From Pseudoips prasinana (lineage: Eukaryota > Arthropoda > Insecta > Lepidoptera > Nolidae), in NCBI GenBank assembly GCA_951640165.1, contig OX621240.1:6956713-7020712 (forward strand): a stretch of DNA of 64,000 bases, read 5' to 3'. The notes beneath the pieces are model-generated. The model was given only the letters and a program-made list of their open reading frames with translations, made no database searches and had not been told where the DNA came from. This document shows, one piece after another, positions 44,302-54,917 of this stretch; the stretch's first letter is position 1; every line of letters begins with the position of its first letter. The position numbers were made by a program, and so were the translations under genes.

Positions 44302-45064
44302 ATCAGATAAAAATTGTGACACGAGAACTTAATATTAAATATACAGGATAAGGTATAATACATTTGCAATTACAGTTTTGTAATGCTGTTTTGAGCAACA
44401 AAGATAGATTACTATCAGACAAACTGATGTTTACATTTAGACGTCCATGATCAAATAGTGGATAGAATATTAGCTACGCTTCTCTGGGAAAGTAACAAAT
44501 AAGTTAAAGTTAATTAAATTACTTTAATGTCAGAAGCAATTAATATTTTTACACTTTAATCTTGGTGTAAAATCTTAATCAATTATTATTTATAATGCAT
44601 TACGTGTTAGAATTTGACAGCTGTCAAATGTGACCTATTATGGTAACTCGGATACATGCAAAAGATTAACAGGGTTTAAAGGAGCGCATTTGTTCAGCTG
44701 TGTTTTTTTGTATAATTTACTTTTCTGATAACTATCATGATGTCCCTTTGATCACATAACAACATCATAAATTGACTTCATTGTTACACATAAGTGAATT
44801 TATTGTTACATAGCACAACATAAAGTCACTTATTCAATTTAAAATGTATTTATAGTACAAACAAAGTGTTAAAGATTACAATGACTGCCCACAGTTAAGC
44901 TACGTAGCACTCTTATTGACAACAACAGAAAAAAAACTTTTTTTATGCTGGTTTTAAACCAATAATCAGTAGTTTAATCTAAAACATGATTCAAATGTTA
45001 TAAATTGACATTAAAAAACTCTCAGTCACCTATATAAACATCAGTAGAAAAATTTCGTCATAGT
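44302..45064. other. AT-rich interval, nothing recognised
   Basis: No feature found. Confidence 0.4.
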
Positions 45065-45680
45065 CCTACTTAATATTATAAATGCGAATGTGTGTCTCTT
45101 TCGTGCAAAAACTGCCGAATGGATTTTGTTGAAACTATGTAGTTATAGCTAATGTAAACGAATAACACATAGACTAAAATTTCTTAAATTTAATGGGGGT
45201 AAAATCTCGGCTTTGGAATTTACTTCCTGTAGAAATTAGCCTAGTTTATTTCAAAGTTTCTTTAAAAACATTTTTATGGCTCTAATAATTTTTATCACTT
45301 CTCTTCTTATCTCTTAACTTCTTTTCGTAACCTCTTTCTGCATAACTCCTGAATTAAATAGATATTTAAATGTGTATAGTATATTATCATGTATTATTAG
45401 TATTTACACAAATATAAGTATATATTTATGAAGCTTGTACATATGTACATAACGTTAAACAATTTTCTACACACGATAGTACACTTACAACTACCGCCTT
45501 TTCCGTCTTACTTTTCCTTGTCCACCCAGCGGTTGTCTGGAAGAGATCGCTACAAAGCAATAAAACTGCCGATTGTGCCTATATTTTCTTATATTAAGAT
45601 GTTGTGTATTGTGTTTTCTGGTGCAATAAAGTGTACTCTATTTATCTATCTATTTAAAATCGCCGGGCACAGCTGCTAGT
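45065..45680 (+). mobile_element. Helitron split by a LINE insertion
   Basis: Left part TCCTACTTAATATTATAAAT...AAAACTGCCGAATGGATTTT up to GGGGGTAAAATC (about 45202). Right part AAAATCGCCGGGCACAGCTG + CTAG ends near 45680. Together they form one element whose 3' hairpin region received a LINE. TAAAATC on both sides is the likely LINE target duplication. Confidence 0.65.
45203..45660 (+). pseudogene. LINE C-terminus and 3' UTR inside a Helitron
   Basis: The frame at 45214-45285 reads WNLLPVEISLVYFKVSLKTF + LWL stop, the usual end of a CR1/Jockey-type reverse transcriptase. The 3' UTR follows: GGTTGTCTGGAAGAGATCGC, TTTTCTGGTGCAATAAAGTG, then (TCTA)n. It is 5'-truncated and recent enough to keep its flanks. 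Confidence 0.75.
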
Positions 45681-46420
45681 ATACACATCATTTTAAATCA
45701 AGTTATTCAGCTATGTCCCAGTAAAAAGAAATTTAAAGCTTGTGTGTACGTATTTATGGCTTAAGTATTAAAATTAATGCGCAGTATGTTAGTTATCGAT
45801 AGACCTGAATATGTAAATTGCTCACCTAACATTTATAATTAAAACTAGTATTTTTATTGTACGGGCAAGACTCTCAGAAAATACTAAGTGAAGTGCACGT
45901 CGGACTAGAACACCGAGGTTTCTGTACTCTCTACGTATTAAACTTAATTAATTTAGCACCAAAACCTGATCAGTACAATTTTAATCGTTATGCCTTTTTT
46001 TGTTTATTTATTTTATAGCAAAATACTACGCTGAGTAACAATGCAACATACATTTAAACAATTTAAGATAGATAGCATACTTTATGTCACCAGAAAATCA
46101 CGGTACATAAATTCAAAATAAGAAAATAAAATGATAGCAAGACTGTTATCTAGAGAAAAGTGGCTCCCTGAACCCTGGTTCGATTCCCATAAGGGTAGCT
46201 TGGTGATTGACGTTTAAATACGTAAAAAATAATACTGGCTTTCTTTAATTCCTAGAGCCTTCTGCGCTCGCCACTTGCTCGTCGTATCCAAATTTATATT
46301 TAGGTCAAAGAGTCTTTATCGTTTTACAAATTAACACACACAGTTTTCACAAATAACTTAATTAAACTAAGTTCGTACATTCTTGCCTAATAGATAATGG
46401 CAATTGCGGCGGGTAGAAGT
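45681..46420. other. AT-rich interval with a possible tRNA-like remnant
   Basis: CCTGGTTCGATTCCCATAAG at 46180 resembles a box B, but no clear SINE body is attached. Nothing else recognised. Confidence 0.3.
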
Positions 46421-46681
46421 AATAATAATAATAATAATATTTGGGGACAATGTCACACAGATCATTCTAGCCCCAAACTAAGCAAAGCTTGTAATATGGG
46501 TACGAGGCGACGATATACATACTTATATAGATAGATAAATACTTAAATACATAGAAAACATCCATGACTCAGAAACAAATATTCGTGCTCATCACACAAA
46601 TATTTGCACTTACCGGGATTCGAACCCAGGACCACCAGCTTCGTAGGCAGGATCACTACCAACTAGGCTACGGTGACTGTC
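46421..46681 (-). mobile_element. SINE family A, full length
   Basis: Minus-strand box A TAGCCTAGTTGGT, box B GGGTTCGAATCCCGG, complete body, and (ATT)n tail. Confidence 0.9.
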
Positions 46682-46847
46682 AGAAGTGAATGATGCGTAG
46701 ACATAATATAATTATATTGCAAGATTATTATACCACAGTGTGGGGCAAACATGATTTTTTGTACCAATGTCGTAAAAAGGAAGCGGTACGACGACGGTAT
46801 TCAATTTGTTACTTATGTATGTTTTTGTAATATTACTCACTTATCGT

Positions 46848-46967
46848 ATGGGCAGTGGTTACCCTCGTATCAGAGTTGTTTGAGCCACCCAGTATGTCTC
46901 TGACATGGCTTAACGATTGCTGTCTAATGAATACAATTGGGTCCGACGGTAAAATCTCATAGTGATA
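46848..46967 (-). mobile_element. Tail fragment of the 5S/tRNA chimeric SINE
   Basis: Minus strand ACCGTCGGACCCAATTGTAT, AAGCCATGTCAGAGACATAC and GTGGCTCAAACAACTCTGAT match the tail at 53890-54005. Confidence 0.6.
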
Positions 46968-47070
46968 AGACAGATCGCCCGGCCGGTAAGTACGTTTAAT
47001 ATTGTATTAGACTTTACTACTTAATTATGAGCTTCACAAGTACAATGAATTGAATTATTTCTTAGAGGCT
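46968..47070 (+). mobile_element. LINE 3' fragment
   Basis: GTGATAAGACAGATCGCCCG and TATGAGCTTCACAAGTACAA match the LINE 3' region at 18660-18820. Confidence 0.4.
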
Positions 47071-47614
47071 TACCTGCTCAAATATACTCCTGTCCTAGAC
47101 GGAAGGACCGAGTACTCAAGGATACCACAATATTTAGGTTCTTTTTTTTAAACTTAATCGGAAAGTTATTATATATAGGAAAAAAATATTTGGTGAAATA
47201 CTAGTAAGACTTAGACCTTAGACCGCGCCTTAGACCCATAAAATGTTATTTTATTAATTATATAGTACAAATAATAATTATAGTACGTTTGGACAGATTG
47301 AATGATCAAAAAACAGACAGTGCTATTTCCATAAATTAAATAACATAAAAATAACACTAATTATTTCAGATTTTTGGCAACACAAACTTCGGATATAAAG
47401 CGAATGGAAATATTTTGACACATTTTGTTCTAACATTGAAAACCACGGGGCAAAGTAGATATTAAAAGCAATTTTACGATAGATAAGATAACTTTTTTCT
47501 TTTCTGTAATAAATTAATATACCTCAAATGATTTCCATTCGATCGCATAGAAATACGATGAGGAGAGGGGTCTCGTTTGCGATACAAAAATGCTACTATG
47601 AATTTTATATTAAA
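47071..47614. other. AT-rich interval, nothing recognised
   Basis: No feature found. Confidence 0.4.
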
Positions 47615-47823
47615 TTCCACCCAGGACAGTATATTAGTGGTCAGGAACATGTCTGTTTCTCCTGAGTCTGTGTAACTTATATAGATAATTATCTATACAA
47701 GTATGTATTTACAAAAAAAGTAGTAAATGTAGTATATCAGTTATCTGATTTCCATAGTACAAGCTCTGCTGAGTTTGGGATCACAAGGCCGTGTGTGAAT
47801 ACTGTCCCAGTTGTTATTATTCC
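47615..47823 (+). mobile_element. SINE family C, 5'-truncated
   Basis: Starts at box B remnant ATTCCACCCAGGACAG; body and tail (GTTTGGGATCACAAGGCCGT, TGTCCCAGTTGTTATT) present. Confidence 0.75.
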
Positions 47824-47875
47824 CACATTCAGCCTTCTGTTCTGAGAAATTAAATGTTTAATAAATTTTACACCT

Positions 47876-48140
47876 ACAATAAGATCGAACAGTACTATCT
47901 AAGTTTAATGTTTATAAACTTTCGCGATTTGTACACATTTTTATATACTGTGGACACGGGTCTCAATCGCGATAAAGATATAGCATATTACCTTGGTTAT
48001 CCCACGTTTCGGCGTGGATTGCACCAGCCGTGGTCACGGGTCGACTGGTGTGGCTCGACAACATCGTCTCCGTGAAGCTCGGGTTTCGGTATCTACATGG
48101 TATCTACCCTCGCATGGTCTTGATATTTTTCTTTTACGAA
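47876..48140 (+). other. Unclassified block with GC-rich core
   Basis: CTCAATCGCGATAAAGATAT, CCACGTTTCGGCGTGGATTG and CAGCCGTGGTCACGGGTCGA give a strongly patterned, inverted-repeat-rich stretch. It resembles a sequence often seen in moth genomes, but there is no second copy here to bound it. Confidence 0.3.
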
Positions 48141-48224
48141 ACTGTCGGTACACACGACACTAAATTTAATTTGCCCATTTTATTAATATACTTATATAAT
48201 TACACATTATTGATTTGTTTACAT

Positions 48225-48715
48225 TTTATATTATATAATCATTGATTCATACTTAGTAATGTCATCTTAATCATAACTTATCACTTAAATATTCATCAAC
48301 TGTATAAAAGGCTTTATTAATTTTTCTTAAATACGTATTCTTGAGTCTTGGATACCTGTTATATTTCTTGGAATCTTATTATAAATCCTGGGCGCCATAC
48401 AGAAAACACTTTTATTAAAAAAAGAGCTGTCTTATGTAATGGCATGCACACCTTATTTTCATGTCTTTAACTCTTTAAAGAAATAAATAGTTCCTTGTGT
48501 GTATTGACGAAAAGAACTGTTTCATACATATACAAACAAGGAAAAGTCAAAATCTTATATTTAATAAAATGCGGTTTGCAGGAATCTGTTTGCTGCATAT
48601 GAAATACTGCCCTGACACATTTCTTCTGGGCACTGAAAGCTCTCACTTTCTCGGTTGAGTTTCCCCAGAACATTACCCCGTACTTTAGAACAGAAGTGAC
48701 GTATGATAAGAAGTA
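48225..48715 (-). pseudogene. Jockey-type LINE reverse transcriptase C-terminus
   Basis: The minus-strand frame from 48713 reads YVTSVLKYGVMFWGN, then KKCVRAVFHMQQTDSCKPHF, KILTFPCLYMYETVLFV, and, after a frame slip, APRIYNKIPRNI and FYTVDEY-like residues. KYGxxFWG, KKCxRAxF and the YNKLP-like motif mark the RT thumb/C-terminal domain of Jockey-annotated elements. Catalytic blocks are absent (5'-truncated). Confidence 0.8.
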
Positions 48716-49309
48716 AGGACAGCGTCTTGATTCACAACCTTGGATAACATAAAAAGGGCATATGAAAACCTACTCAATTAAATATAACTCATACATCATA
48801 TATATTACATAATATTTAAATATTTAGTTTATTTTGAGTTAAAAGACAATAACAATAAAAATATTGTAATTAAATATGTTTGTATTACTCTGCCCAAAAA
48901 TGAACAATATATATAATGCCCGGCCAATTTGATTATTTGAATAATTGTTATCAAATTGCCCTCTGATATTGGGCATTTTTCATAATGACCGTGCATTATA
49001 TATAATGCCCAATTTCTCACTTAGTTCATAACATACATATACACTTTTAATTAATATTCCCGATTTCGGTACAAAACGAAAAATATATGTTGCACACATT
49101 ACACCTATTTTTACTATTTTGGTACGTCACCTTAATGCATTGCTTTTTGCGCCATTTACAAGTTTAATATTATAAGAAAGAAGAAGGCAAGTAATATGGT
49201 TTCTATATTGCCGCCATTACAAGCGGTATGATAAGCTACCAGTTAATTTTATGGACATGTTTCATTAGGCTCAAATAAAGAATACATTATTTTAGATGTG
49301 GTAATTTGC

Positions 49310-49470
49310 CGGTTGGCGTGGTTGGTAAATACTTGCCTTTCACGCTGCAGGTCGTGGGATCGATTCCCACTCGGGACATAAACTTGCGTGTATGAACATG
49401 TCTGTTTGTCCTGAATCTGGGTGAAAATATCTATGTAAGTATGTATTTACAAAAGAAAAGTAGTGTCGTT
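49310..49470 (+). mobile_element. SINE family C, 3'-truncated
   Basis: Head GTTGGCGTGGTTGGTAAATA, box B GGATCGATTCCCACTC, body to ACAAAAGAAAAGTAGTG; the tail is missing. Confidence 0.75.
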
Positions 49471-49554
49471 AAGCTACAGAATTACATGTCCCCTTGCAAA
49501 CATTCTTACGTAGCCAACAGATACTTAAAGGCTTTGTATAGGCTATATGTGTGC

Positions 49555-49790
49555 ATAAAACATTTTTCAATTAATCTTCAATATTCTTGACATTTCAATT
49601 ATGTAATGTCCTTTAAATATATTGAATGTTTTTATAAGATCATCGTTTATCCTACGTTTCTTCAATGTACTCAAATTGAGTTCAGTTAATTGATCTTCAC
49701 AGGTCTTGTTTTTTAGGGAAATTGTCAGTTTAGTAGCTCTATGCTGTACTTTCTCGAGCATTTCTAAATCTTTTTTTAAATTAAGTATTC
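49555..49790 (-). pseudogene. LINE reverse transcriptase C-terminal fragment
   Basis: Minus strand MLEKVQHRATKLTISLKNKT, then LTELNLSTLKKRRINDDLI and KTFNIFKG. LExVQxRATK...LxxLxLxxLxxRRxxxDLI is the classic C-terminal motif of CR1/L2/Daphne-like elements. Only about 65 codons are left. Confidence 0.75.
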
Positions 49791-50159
49791 CATATCATTA
49801 AAAGATGTTTCAGGCAAAGCAGTGAAATGTTCGGCTGTTAATGTTTCAAAAACCGTCGGATGAAAGTCGGCAGAGAGGTCTAGAGTTGAGTACTACTTGA
49901 TCGTGTCAAAAGTGTGAAAAATTCTTCAAAGATGAGGTGCTGTCCAGCAATGACGCGATACAGCAAAAAGTGTATATCTCTTCCTTTAAGAAGGAAGCTC
50001 AGGAGCATATATAAATAGGGGAGCAAATAAATCCACGTGGATGAAGTCGCGACTTAATAGCTATTTATGTATATACGAGAGTGTTCTAGAAGTTTTAGTA
50101 AGTATTTTATACAAATACATGTTACAAAGTAACAACCAATCTTAAAACTCAATTTTAAC

Positions 50160-50960
50160 ATTTTGGCAACACACTGAATTAAATGACATTAAAATATACC
50201 ACACTGCATTGCCACATCCACTTTTTTTGTTCTTGCAATTACCTACTGCATACCCATTATTACCCATTTACAATTGAGTGGCCATTTATAAACGGCATGC
50301 TTGCTCATTAAAATTGTAACATCACACAAAACTTAGTAATAATCGTCTCCACTTAATTTAACGACAGCTTAGAAACAAGTATGACATAAACGTTACTTTC
50401 TTCATTAATATAAATTTTAATGCAATACAAGTCAATAACTACTAAATTAATTTAAATGAGAACGTTCTAATTCAGGTATCCTGTATGAAGTTAATGTGGT
50501 ATTTTTAATTAATATATTTTGTACAGAAGTATAGGATACCGATATATTGTATATCTCTTTGTTATATATACTTTTTGCTTTTCCTTTTTAGATTAAGCTA
50601 GACTCTTAGCCTATTCTGTCGCGGTTAGTTACCAGAATTATAACATCAAGGGTGTTTGTTTTCGAAAACCACAACGTAAAAAATCATTTATTCCGTAAAA
50701 AAATACATTTATGTGGAATCTTGATTTTTTTACGACGTGGCAGCTACTGAGAAACACTGTCAGAAAAGTCAGTATGAATCCTTTTTAAAATAAATCATAC
50801 TTAAAATTAATTAAAATCATGTGTGTTGACTCAGAACCACTCAATCCCAAGCACTTTTGTCACTTAAATAATCATAAATTTTGTAATATGAAAACTAATA
50901 TCTAAAATGATTGGACCTCGTGTCAAGATTCATTTAGGCTTTTGAAAAAATATGTTTTTT
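50160..50960. repeat. Tandem duplication, copy 1
   Basis: Pairs with 51005-51690 at a constant offset near 835 bp. Best conserved blocks: ATTAAAATATACCACACT, TTACAATTGAGTGGCCATTT, ATAAACGGCA, ATTGTAACATCACACAAAA, AGTAATAATCGTCTCC, ACAGCTTAGAAACA, GTTCTAATTCAGGTAT. No coding frame; host-like single locus rather than a dispersed repeat. Confidence 0.75.
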
Positions 50961-51004
50961 GTAATAATAACCAATCGTACATCTCAAATTTGGCATTTAG
51001 GTAA

Positions 51005-51690
51005 AACACAAATTTAAACAACATTAAAATATACCACACTAAACTGCCATATTCATTTTTTTGTTCTCCCAATGCCTGCATACCCACTTACAATTGAGTG
51101 GCCATTTATAAACGGCAAGCTCGCTTATTAAAATTGTAACATCACACAAAATTAAGTAATAATCGTCTCCCCCGAACGAAAAGACAGCTTAGAAACATAA
51201 GTATGACATAAACGTTTCTTTATCCATAAATAAGAATTTTAATGCACATGTAATTAAATTAATTATAAATGAGAATGTTCTAATTCAGGTATAGACATCC
51301 TGTATGAAGTTTATGTTGCATTTTTAATATTGAATTAATAACTATAGTACAGAAATAAAGGATACAGATATATTATATACCTATTTTCTTCTTTTTGCCT
51401 TTTTATTTTTCTATTGGCTAGCAGCCAAAATGATTTAATCAAGGGCGTCTAATGTCGAAAACTGTAGACAACTAATATTTTGGGGGACCGGTTGGTGGAC
51501 AAATATTTGTGCACATGAACATGTCTATTAGGAAAGCAAAGTAGTAAATGTAATATATCAGTTACCTGGTGTCCATACTACAGCTCTGCTTAGTTTGGGA
51601 TCAGATGACCGTGTGTAAATGAGGTCCCCGGATATTGTATCTAAGATGATTTAGACCTGATGTCATGCTTCGTTTAGGCTTTTGATCACA
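51005..51690. repeat. Tandem duplication, copy 2 (interrupted by SINE C)
   Basis: Colinear with copy 1, including the later GGGTGTTTG/GGGCGTCTAATG...CGAAAAC block and the TTCGTTTAGGCTTTTGA block. The SINE C at 51487-51636 sits between them only in this copy, so the duplication is older than that insertion. Confidence 0.75.
51487..51636 (+). mobile_element. SINE family C, internally deleted
   Basis: A short head remnant CCGGTTGGTGGACAAATATT, then CATGAACATGTCTATTAGGA and tail TTTGGGATCAGATGACCGTG. Confidence 0.7.
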
Positions 51691-51984
51691 TGAAACGATG
51701 TGTGCGATGTGTTTGATGTCGGCTTTTTGTGCGCTGTCCTCGAAACCAATAGTGAACTTGCTACTAAGATGTACACGATTTTATTTATTTTATTTTAGAT
51801 CTAAGCTGTTAACCCTTTACAAGGCAGTAGGTATATTCCTAATTTATTGGTTTTGGACCTTTTTATAAGCTAATAGAGTTCAAAATGTGGTGGTAACTAT
51901 ATCCCCACTGCCCGGGAAAGGGCCGTCTAGAGGAACAAAGACTTCAAAGAGTTCGGAATTGATTTATCTATTGGACAGAGCCTA

Positions 51985-52128
51985 CTGGCCTGTTGGGATA
52001 GTGATTAGAGACTCTGCCTGCTATGCCAGAGTCGTGTATTTGATCCCCACCCAGGACAAATCTATATCAACTTGAATAATTGTTCTGTGTCTGGGTGAAA
52101 TTTATCAATAATTTGAATGTATTTAGAT
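51985..52128 (+). mobile_element. SINE family D, left part
   Basis: Head CTGTTGGGATAGTGATTAGA, box B TATTTGATCCCCACCC and body TGTGTCTGGGTGAAATTTAT. The right part is at 52676-52790, beyond two nested elements. Confidence 0.75.
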
Positions 52129-52377
52129 AGATAGAGTACACTTTACTGCACCAGAAAACACAATACACAATATCTTAATAAAGAAAGTACAGGTACAATA
52201 GGCGGTTTTATCGCTTTGTAGCGATCTCTTCCAGACAACCGTTGGGTGGACAAGAAGAATTAAGATGGAAAACGCGGCAGTTGTAAGTGTACTATCGTGT
52301 GTATTAAATGTTTAACGTTATAACATTCATACATTACATATGTACAAGCTTCATAAATATATACTTACTAGCTGTGC
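52129..52377 (-). mobile_element. LINE 3' fragment nested in SINE D
   Basis: Minus strand contains GTATATATTTATGAAGCTTG, ACGATAGTACACTTACAACT, GGTTGTCTGGAAGAGATCGC and GGTGCAGTAAAGTGTACTCT, the same 3' UTR as 45425-45650. Confidence 0.75.
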
Positions 52378-52675
52378 CCCGCGGTTTTACCCGCGTTCAA
52401 CTTTATAAATTACCACAGCGCCTCCCCCGTAAGTGATAGCGTGCTAATATGTAGCCTATATGTTGGCCCGACCTCTTAGTTATATTTGTGCATAATTTGA
52501 AGTAAATCCATGCAGTACTTTTTGAGTTTAGCCCGGACATACATACAGACAAAAATTCTTAAAACTATAATTTTGGCTTCGATATCGATTGTAGATCACG
52601 CCCCAAGTACCTATCCTTTCAAAAAAAATTCAATGTACAGTTTTGACTTTCCTACGATTTTATTATATGTATAGA
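52378..52675 (-). mobile_element. Non-autonomous Helitron in the SINE D nest
   Basis: Reverse complement starts TCTATACATATAATAAAATC and ends GCGGGTAAAACCGCGGGGCA + CAGCTAG. One flank is the LINE fragment, the other the right part of SINE D. Confidence 0.88.
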
Positions 52676-52790
52676 TTATGTATATTTAGAAGTATACAAG
52701 TATGTTAATTTGTTGTCTGCCATATTATAAGCTCTGCCTAGTTTGAGATCAGAGGGCGGTGTTAGATGTTTCAAAATAATAGAAAAATTA
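52676..52790 (+). mobile_element. SINE family D, right part
   Basis: TATTTAGAAGTATACAAGTA, TAAGCTCTGCCTAGTTTGAG and ATCAGAGGGCGGTGTTAG continue the copy at 51985. Confidence 0.7.
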
Positions 52791-52794
52791 TCCA

Positions 52795-52990
52795 AAGAAA
52801 AGCTGCTGGAGAAATGCTTCTTTTAAATACTATACCTGTTGACATCAGACAAGAAGATAAGAAATTCGCACGTCAGCTAAAGAGATATTTATTATGTATT
52901 AAGTATTAGGTTATAGATTTACCTGACATTATTTTATTATTATTGTAATATAGACTCAATGATCTTACAGTTAAACTGCGTAAGCAGTTT
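52795..52990 (+). pseudogene. LINE reverse transcriptase C-terminal fragment
   Basis: The frame 52811-52909 reads EMLLLNTIPVDIRQEDKKFA + RQLKRYLLCIKY stop, the usual end of a CR1/Jockey-type ORF2 (N-LP-IR...FK-LK-YLL). A short AT-rich UTR follows. Confidence 0.6.
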
Positions 52991-53322
52991 TGTGGGGCTA
53001 TGTAATTTTACAAAATTTTTAAGACATTTTAAGAGAAATATAACAAACCAACCAAATAAAACTATGAATTCAAATGCTTTTATGTTTGTAACGCTTTCTA
53101 CTGACTAACGCTAACTACTGGGGATTGCCATCGTAGTGAAAGGATTTGCCAGTCAGGAAAGGATTTTACTGACTGCCCAGGGTGCGCCGGACGTACGTGA
53201 ATTACACAGGTACGTCACACGGGGAGGCTCCTTTCGTGCACCCCAGTTTAGATTGCCATCGACTCGCTAAAAAGAAGACGCTAACTATTCAATCACTTAT
53301 AATGAAATTTTGTACTCTTATT
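52991..53322. other. Interval without recognised element
   Basis: 53170-53260 has a GC-richer stretch with the near-palindrome GACGTACGTGAATT...AGGTACGTCAC. Not classified. Confidence 0.3.
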
Positions 53323-53403
53323 GTTACTGTTAATTTGGGATCAGATATGTTACTCTTAATTTGGGATCAGATAACCGTGTGTGAATAATTTCCCAGGATA
53401 TTT
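53323..53403 (+). mobile_element. SINE C/D tail with small tandem duplication
   Basis: TTAATTTGGGATCAGAT occurs twice, 24 bp apart, then AACCGTGTGTGAATAATTTC and CCAGGATATT. Confidence 0.5.
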
Positions 53404-53749
53404 AACAACTATTACCTCATTCATGTCATTTGTTCGAATTGTTCATTCAACTATTATTAAACAACTTATTTTCAACCAAAAATCCTTATAATTGGACGCG
53501 TTCGCAGTAAATGTATAACTATTTTCTACGACTATGTTCGTTCTGTAGCCCAAGACAGTAGTTTTGTCGTCGTAGCTTTGTCATTTAGCCATGAACCATT
53601 TCTTAGCCCTCTAATCAACTGGCAGAGATTGTAAATGCGCCGGTGATCCTAAACCAATAATTTGTAGCTATAAAACACAAAATTAATTCCAACTCGATTA
53701 TATCAAAGAAGACATTTGCCAAATGGAGGAAATTATATCGGTGACTACA

Positions 53750-54015
53750 CTTTTGACTCATGGCGCTCATAGCTATATACTCTCGCCGGTCCGTTAGTGA
53801 TCGGCAAGGTTAAGCAACTAGGCTCGCGGTCAGTCCATAGATGGGTGACCACAAAAGTGGTTTAATTTTTGACAGTCTCCGTTCTACGGAGGGCACGTTA
53901 AGCTGTCGGTCCCGGTTGTAGTCATTAGACAACCGTCGGTAAGCCATGTCAGAGGCCTACTGGGCGGCTTGAGCAACTCTGACACTAGGGTTACCATTAC
54001 CCATACGATAAGCAA
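53750..54015 (+). mobile_element. 5S rRNA-derived SINE, best copy
   Basis: CTCTCGCCGGTCCGTTAGTG, ATCGGCAAGGTTAAGCAACT, GCTCGCGGTCAGTCCATAG and ATGGGTGACCAC reproduce the 3' two thirds of 5S rRNA, including the internal promoter boxes A and C. The tail is CTCCGTTCTACGGAGGGCAC, GTTAAGCTGTCGGTCCCGGT, AGCCATGTCAGAGGCCTACT, GGGCGGCTTGAGCAACTCTG. SINE3-type organisation. Confidence 0.82.
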
Positions 54016-54017
54016 GC

Positions 54018-54165
54018 AAGCAACTGCGTCATTGGTCTAGTAGTAGTGCGTTCAACAGCAGATACCGACGAAGTCCTGGTTCAAATACCGGGTGGGGCCA
54101 AAAGTGATGTGGGATTTTTCTGTAAAAAAAAATCCCATAATCACTTTTGGCATACAAGACAAATA
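54018..54165 (+). mobile_element. SINE family B head with snapback
   Basis: Box A region TTGGTCTAGTAGTAGTGCG and box B TGGTTCAAATACCGGG. Then AAAAGTGATGTGGGATTTTT (54099-54119) is followed after four bases by its inverse (54124-54148). Family B body is lost after that point. Confidence 0.6.
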
Positions 54166-54322
54166 TTTGTGTTCATGCTCTTGGTCTTTGTATCTCAGAT
54201 ATCATTATATAATTATTTACGCCACTTTCTCTAAGTCTTCTTTAAAAGTTTTTGGTATAAATAGACATTAGCAGCGGATAACCAGAAAGAATTCGATTAT
54301 ATTTGGTGACATATCACTAATA

Positions 54323-54705
54323 TCCTACTAAAATTATAAATGCGAAAGTTTGTGAGTATGGATGCAGAGATGGATGTTTGTTACTCTTTCACGCAAAAAC
54401 TACCGAACGGATTTTAATCAAACTTTGTACTAATAGAGCTTATCTATTCGAATAACACATCTTTATATAAAAATCAAAGCCACTTTTCGTTGTAATGTTA
54501 TAACTCAACAACGCCTTTACCGATTTGGCTAATTTTGGTCTTGAATTATTCGTGGAAGTCCAGGGAAGGTTTGTACGTAGAGAAAATTTAAAAAAAGTCT
54601 TGAAAAGGTGTAAAATCGTATTTTATTGTTTGAATAAATGAACTTAATAATCATATTTTTTATTACTATGCCTTATAAGTAGCGAAGCACGTACCGGGCC
54701 GCTAG
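54323..54705 (+). mobile_element. Helitron-like element, third subtype
   Basis: Starts TCCTACTAAAATTATAAATG followed by CGAAAGTTTGTGAGTATGG and ACGCAAAAACTACCGAACGG. It ends GCGAAGCACGTACCGGGCCG + CTAG, a Helitron 3' hairpin variant. Confidence 0.65.
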
Positions 54706-54757
54706 TAAGCTATAATTAATAAAGCTTAACGCGGGTAAAACCGCTGGTCACGGCTAG
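54706..54757 (+). mobile_element. Helitron 3' end remnant
   Basis: TTAACGCGGGTAAAACCGCT + GGTCACGGCTAG, the 3' hairpin of the common subtype without its 5' part. A new subtype start (ATAAATGCGAAAGTTTG) follows at about 54762. Confidence 0.6.
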
Positions 54758-54761
54758 TTTT

Positions 54762-54915
54762 ATATAAATGCGAAAGTTTGTAATTATGGGTGTTTGTTAC
54801 TTTTTCATGCAAAAACTACCGAATGGATTTTGATGAAACTTTGTAGTAATATAGCTTATATATCCGAATAACACATAGGCTATAATTTATGAAGTAACAA
54901 GCCCATAACCGATAC
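54762..54915 (+). mobile_element. Helitron-like 5' fragment
   Basis: ATAAATGCGAAAGTTTGTAA, AAAAACTACCGAATGGATTT and GAATAACACATAGGCTATAA repeat the interior of 54323-54500. The 3' end is replaced by a SINE C. Confidence 0.55.
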
Positions 54916-54917
54916 TC

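Noticed and set aside
53758..53860. Genuine 5S rRNA gene
   Set aside because: Only part of 5S is present, with many substitutions, and it runs into a SINE tail; no terminator T-run follows.
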